From Thermoguttaceae bacterium (GTDB lineage Bacteria; Planctomycetota; Planctomycetia; Pirellulales; Thermoguttaceae): a DNA stretch of 6,554 bases. Below are positions 6,101-6,554 of the stretch, piece after piece. The position numbers were made by a program, and so were the translations under genes. A model generated the notes under the pieces. That model was not told the DNA's origin, searched no databases, and saw nothing but the letters and a program-made list of their open reading frames with translations. Positions within the stretch are counted from its first letter, which is position 1; each line of letters starts with the position of its first letter. The stretch is taken from NCBI GenBank assembly GCA_017549085.1, contig JAFYVO010000283.1, positions 1-6,554 on the forward strand, in the 5' to 3' direction.

Positions 6101-6554
6101 GATTGGTCGGCGAAAGAAACGGCGACCTACGAGAAGGAAACGCTCGGTTTTTACGTTACCGCGCACCCGTTGGGCGACTGCCGCGAAAAGTTGCAGATGT
6201 ACGCTTCGTCGATCGCGAAGGTAACGCAGTTCCCGAACCGCGCGTTCGCGACGATCGGCGGTTCCCTCTCCGGCGTCGACGTGAAAACGTCGAAGAACCC
6301 GAAACCGGGCCGCCCGAGCCAATTCGCGATTTTCCAAGTGGAAGACCTCGACTCGTCGATGCGGGCGATTATGTGGGCCGACGCGTTCGCCAAATACGGC
6401 CAGCACTTACGAAACGACGCCGTCGTCTTTTTGCGCGGTCGTCTCGAGAAAAAAGTGAAGGAAAAACAGGAAGGCGACGAAGACTCCGAAAGCGGAGTCG
6501 AAACGACGTTTTTCGTCGACGAAGCGATTCCGTTCGTCAACGCCGACCACGAGA
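3173..6554 (+). CDS. dnaE: DNA polymerase III alpha subunit DnaE (3' end outside window)
   Basis: This is the catalytic subunit of the replicative polymerase, extending DNA 5'-3' at the fork. The start is ATG 3173, with a Shine-Dalgarno core 6 nt upstream and about 28 residues before the PHP domain. 1127 codons are present, against about 1160 in full-length E. coli DnaE, so mainly the C-terminal tau-binding part is missing. PHP domain, about 29-300: all nine metal ligands known from M. tuberculosis DnaE1 have counterparts (H33, H35, D42, H67, E92, H110, C160, D232, H234), so an active proofreading nuclease is predicted. Palm: ARGSGVGA, then PDIDIDF with Asp 431, 433 and 435 (two are the catalytic pair), and D585 in KMDFLGL as the third catalytic Asp. 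Fingers: YRPGPL (664-669), AISKKK and FNKSHSTAY (777-785). Helix-hairpin-helix region about 857-905. Clamp-binding motif QRSLF, 945-949. OB fold from about 1026. I see no intein, frameshift or internal stop. The palm and finger wording differs from E. coli but fits what I recall of planctomycetes. Confidence 0.97.
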   Translation, partial: MSDAPQVPPVDAESPRTPWEPTESGAIPFVHLHTHSHYSLLDGVGKLDALLARAKELEMPALALTDHGNLYGALEFYQKALATGVKPILGYEAYVAPISRFDKTEKRSYHLTLLATNRKGYENLLALSSLAFTEGFYYKPRIDWELLKQRHEGLICLSGCLAGEVARTLANGNGSPESYARARDVAKRYRELFGDRYYLELQDHGIAEQKIALQGTLRISQELGIPTVISNDVHYVRREDADAQDLVLCVNTGKFRTDPNRMRMDSDEFYLKSGAEMMERAVGFEDAVWRSLEIADRCNLELELGKRFFPIFIPPDNKTPDEYLRELCIQGLKRRYANNPKRLINGELSEEVMARLNRELGVIAKLGFATYFLIVWDFVRVAEERGVHRTARGSGVGAIVCYALNMSHVCPLEFDLLFERFLDENRIEAPDIDIDFEQSRRGEIIDYVKEHYGPEKVAQLGVFGTMAAKLAIRDVGRALGIPLADVNAVTKLVPDAPKMTIKKAFDQSPELVKLYEENADVRELIDYAKQTEGLARSAGTHACGVVIAQRALTDFVPVQKLTGKDELVTQWQGAEVEKAGLLKMDFLGLRNLSILADAVQIIKETTGETVDPYSLPLDDPDTYALLCRGETKGVFQLESSGIRELLMNMRPDNFRDIIAVLALYRPGPLEGGMVDDYVDVKHKRKEAVYLHPVLEEVLAETNGVMVYQEQIMRILNRLGNVPLSSAYTCIKAISKKKHELIAKFNDSFVAGAIENGLTKEKAQELYDLIKVFAGYGFNKSHSTAYANVAYTTAYLKAHYPAAFMAALLCGDISARNFTKRDKTVEHVDDCKRMGIEVVPPNVNTCYARYKVVDGKILFGLTAVKACGEDAVNEIVRAREEGGPFKSLFDFYERVDTKLVGRTTVESLIKCGAFDCLGARRSQLMQALDKAYKNGQAVAEDRARGQRSLFDEAFGTPEPKTPEEEMAENLRGLPNVDDWSAKETATYEKETLGFYVTAHPLGDCREKLQMYASSIAKVTQFPNRAFATIGGSLSGVDVKTSKNPKPGRPSQFAIFQVEDLDSSMRAIMWADAFAKYGQHLRNDAVVFLRGRLEKKVKEKQEGDEDSESGVETTFFVDEAIPFVNADHE

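Noticed and set aside
3173..6554. Possible intein in dnaE, a common insertion host
   Set aside because: The PHP, palm, fingers, clamp-binding and OB segments follow one another at normal spacing, with no extra block and no splice-junction motifs.

Overview
The window suggests a member of the Planctomycetota. This rests on remembered family resemblance, not on a search. The left gene has an architecture I know mainly from planctomycete genomes: signal peptide, von Willebrand factor A domain, long helical stretch, a conserved 'VE..H.P..DEPP..YPE.EVW' segment, a short secretin/STN-like domain and a Met/Gly tail. The right gene is a DnaE whose active-site wording (ARGSGVGA, SHVCPLEFDLL, PDIDIDF, AYTCIKAISKKK) differs from the proteobacterial version in ways I associate with planctomycetes. 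Both genes share a strong codon preference (GCG, GTC, GAC, TTC, CGC; almost no TTA, CTA or TCA), so both look native. I cannot name a genus.

Layout. Positions 1-2412, minus strand: the first 804 codons of an exported VWA/STN-like protein. Its end lies beyond the left edge, and the edge falls inside a 21/24-bp tandem repeat coding for Met/Gly. Positions 2413-3172: a 760-bp intergenic region between divergent genes, with no gene I can support. It holds a good sigma70-type promoter for the left gene (2650-2678) with a predicted structured leader of about 230 nt, a roughly 75-bp A/T-tract island with an inverted repeat (2871-2944), a second, weaker leftward promoter candidate (2970-2997), and a promoter with a perfect TATAAT (3058-3086) and ribosome binding site for the right gene. 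Positions 3173-6554, plus strand: dnaE, the replicative DNA polymerase III alpha subunit, complete at its N-terminus and cut by the right edge at codon 1127, within or just after the OB domain.

The two genes are divergently transcribed and show no obvious functional link: dnaE is core replication, and the left gene is a secreted or cell-surface protein of unknown role. I see no mobile element, CRISPR array, tRNA or rRNA. The window looks like ordinary chromosome. Its more interesting points are the degenerate metal site and GroEL-like tail of the VWA protein, its structured leader, and the complete set of PHP metal ligands in DnaE, which predicts built-in proofreading.
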